From Bordetella parapertussis (GTDB taxonomy: Bacteria > Pseudomonadota > Gammaproteobacteria > Burkholderiales > Burkholderiaceae_B), in NCBI GenBank assembly GCA_945897365.1, contig CAMDFD010000036.1:1-15212 (forward strand): a stretch of DNA of 15,212 bases. Direction: 5' to 3'. Numbering within the stretch: position 1 is the first letter of the stretch; each line of letters opens with the position of its first letter. A program made the position numbers and the translations under genes. Below, one piece after another: positions 14,159 to 15,212 of the stretch. The notes beneath the pieces are model-generated. The model saw nothing but the letters and a program-made list of their open reading frames with translations, was not told the DNA's origin and did no database searches.

Positions 14159-15212
14159 TCAGTAGTGTCCCAACGTTTGCACGTCAAGAGCTTGTAAGTT
14201 AATGATTTTATTACCAAATTCGGTCATTTTGTCTGGTCTCGATTTCAACTTTGATTTCGAGCAGACTGAGGGTTGTTCGCGACTACTCGCGGGGAACTCT
14301 CATGCACCAAGGCAAACTCGTTTTCTCGCAGATCATGATGCATCTGCCACTGACAACTTTTCGGCGTTGCGTCGCCGCGCATCGAGGCGATCACAAGGTC
14401 AAGGACTTTACCTGCTTGGATCAGTTTCTCGCGATGGCCTTTGCTCAATTGACATATCGGGAGTCGCTTCGCGACATCGAAGTCAATCTTCGCGCACAGG
14501 CCAAGCGTCTTTACCACATGGGATTTCGTTGTGCGACGCTGTCTCGCAATACGCTGGCCAATGCGAACGCGACGCGTCCTTGGCAGATCTATGCCGATTA
14601 CGCTCAGCATCTGATTGGGATTGCGAGGCCGCTTTATATCGACGAGCCTCTTGGTATCGATTTGGACGCAACGGTTTATGCGTTCGATGCGACTACGATC
14701 GATCTGTGCCTGTCGATGTATCCGTGGGCACCGTTTCGTCGAGCCAAGGGTGCGATCAAACTGCATACACTGCTCGACTTGCGGGGCGCAATCCCAAGCT
14801 TTATCAGCATTACGGACGGCAAGACGCACGAGGTCAACGTGCTGGACGATCTTATTATCGAGCCAGGGGCATTCTATTTGCTGGATCGCGGCTACCTCGA
14901 CTACCAACGGCTTTATGCCATTCATCAATCGCAAGCGTTCTTTGTCACGCGAGCCAAGTCCAACACAAAGTTTCAGCGGCGATACTCCCAACCAGTCGAT
15001 CGCGCGAACACACAAATCATATGCGATCAGACCGGCGTGCTCACCGTCTACTACACCGCCAAAGAGTATCCGCAAGTGATTCGTCGCGTTGTAGCCAAAG
15101 ACGAGAATGGCAAACGCTTGACCTTTCTGACCAACAACTTTGCGCTCAGCCCCGAGATGATTGCCGCACTCTATCGACAGCGATGGCAGGTCGAGTTGTT
15201 CTTCAAATGGAT
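14159..15212 (+). mobile_element. IS4-family insertion sequence, left part
   Basis: It begins at about TCAGTAGTGTCC (14159-14170), the exact inverted match of 137-148, and includes a leader of about 143 bases followed by the transposase gene, which runs past the window edge. The left end is inferred from that match; the right terminal repeat and target duplication are outside the window. Confidence 0.7.
14302..15212 (+). CDS. IS4-family transposase (3' truncated by window end)
   Basis: 303 codons are visible from ATG 14302 with no stop before the edge. The N-terminal part (FSQIMMHLP; DHKVKDFTCLDQFLAMAFAQ; LTYRESLRDIE) is the DUF4372 domain typical of one IS4 subgroup. The DDE catalytic residues appear as Asp129 (YAFDATTIDL), Asp195 (LLDRGYLD) and Glu298 (YRQRWQVE). 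Y291-x2-R294-x3-E298 fits the Y-R-E-K signature of IS4 enzymes; the final Lys would fall just beyond the window. The frame is intact as far as seen, so the element may be active. A long reverse-strand open frame at 15075-14245 is its antisense shadow. Confidence 0.95.
   Translation, partial: MHQGKLVFSQIMMHLPLTTFRRCVAAHRGDHKVKDFTCLDQFLAMAFAQLTYRESLRDIEVNLRAQAKRLYHMGFRCATLSRNTLANANATRPWQIYADYAQHLIGIARPLYIDEPLGIDLDATVYAFDATTIDLCLSMYPWAPFRRAKGAIKLHTLLDLRGAIPSFISITDGKTHEVNVLDDLIIEPGAFYLLDRGYLDYQRLYAIHQSQAFFVTRAKSNTKFQRRYSQPVDRANTQIICDQTGVLTVYYTAKEYPQVIRRVVAKDENGKRLTFLTNNFALSPEMIAALYRQRWQVELFFKW

Noticed and set aside
14245..15075. 276-residue reverse-strand open frame
   Set aside because: It is the antisense of the IS4 transposase, whose forward frame has clear catalytic motifs.

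Overview
The window carries a compact cluster of peptide- or sugar-modifying enzymes around five copies of a small, strongly conserved peptide gene, with insertion sequence (IS) DNA at both edges. The gene families (IS4-type transposase, a lasso-cyclase-like asparagine synthetase homologue, PqqD, HprK-like kinases) and the roughly balanced base composition suggest a proteobacterium, probably beta or gamma. This is an inference; no rRNA or housekeeping gene fixes the taxon.

Layout: bases 1-148 look like the right end of an IS, because 137-148 is an exact 12-base inverted match to the left end of a second IS that starts at 14159. A forward operon (212-4602) encodes an HprK-like kinase, a PAPS sulfotransferase, an ATP-grasp enzyme and a membrane-anchored beta-propeller-like protein. 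Facing it is a reverse pair, a PqqD-type peptide-binding protein (6092-5808) and an arginine-methyltransferase-like enzyme (5795-4671). A divergent intergenic region with a 15-base palindrome separates these from an asparagine-synthetase/lasso-cyclase-like gene (6264-8009). A reverse block follows: a nucleotidyltransferase (9207-8125), overlapped by a second HprK-like kinase that has a PqqD-like domain fused at its N terminus (10481-9180), and upstream of it four tandem peptide genes (units of about 290 bases, 10555-11603). An FAD-dependent oxidoreductase and a family 2 glycosyltransferase (11669-13792, forward) come next, then a fifth peptide gene (14039-13845, reverse) and the IS4-family element, which runs off the window.

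How it may work (inference): the five peptides are 56-64 residues long, share a polar N-terminal half and a nearly invariant block at residues 23-50 (EKQARR.AL.RIGK then YSAYAIPAVLALT), and end in short variable tails after A-x-A-S or similar. Two RRE-type modules (free PqqD and the kinase fusion) are the kind of domain that delivers ribosomal peptides to tailoring enzymes. HprK-like kinase, nucleotidyltransferase, sulfotransferase and asparagine-synthetase homologues all occur in lasso-peptide-type clusters. However, no lasso B2 protease gene is visible, and the peptides have no suitably placed Asp/Glu after the conserved block, so an ordinary lasso product is unlikely. The best reading is an unusual RiPP-like (ribosomally made, post-translationally modified peptide) system, with phosphorylation, sulfation, methylation, ATP-dependent ligation, oxidation and glycosylation as possible steps. 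A cell-surface glycan role for part of the enzymes is the main alternative.
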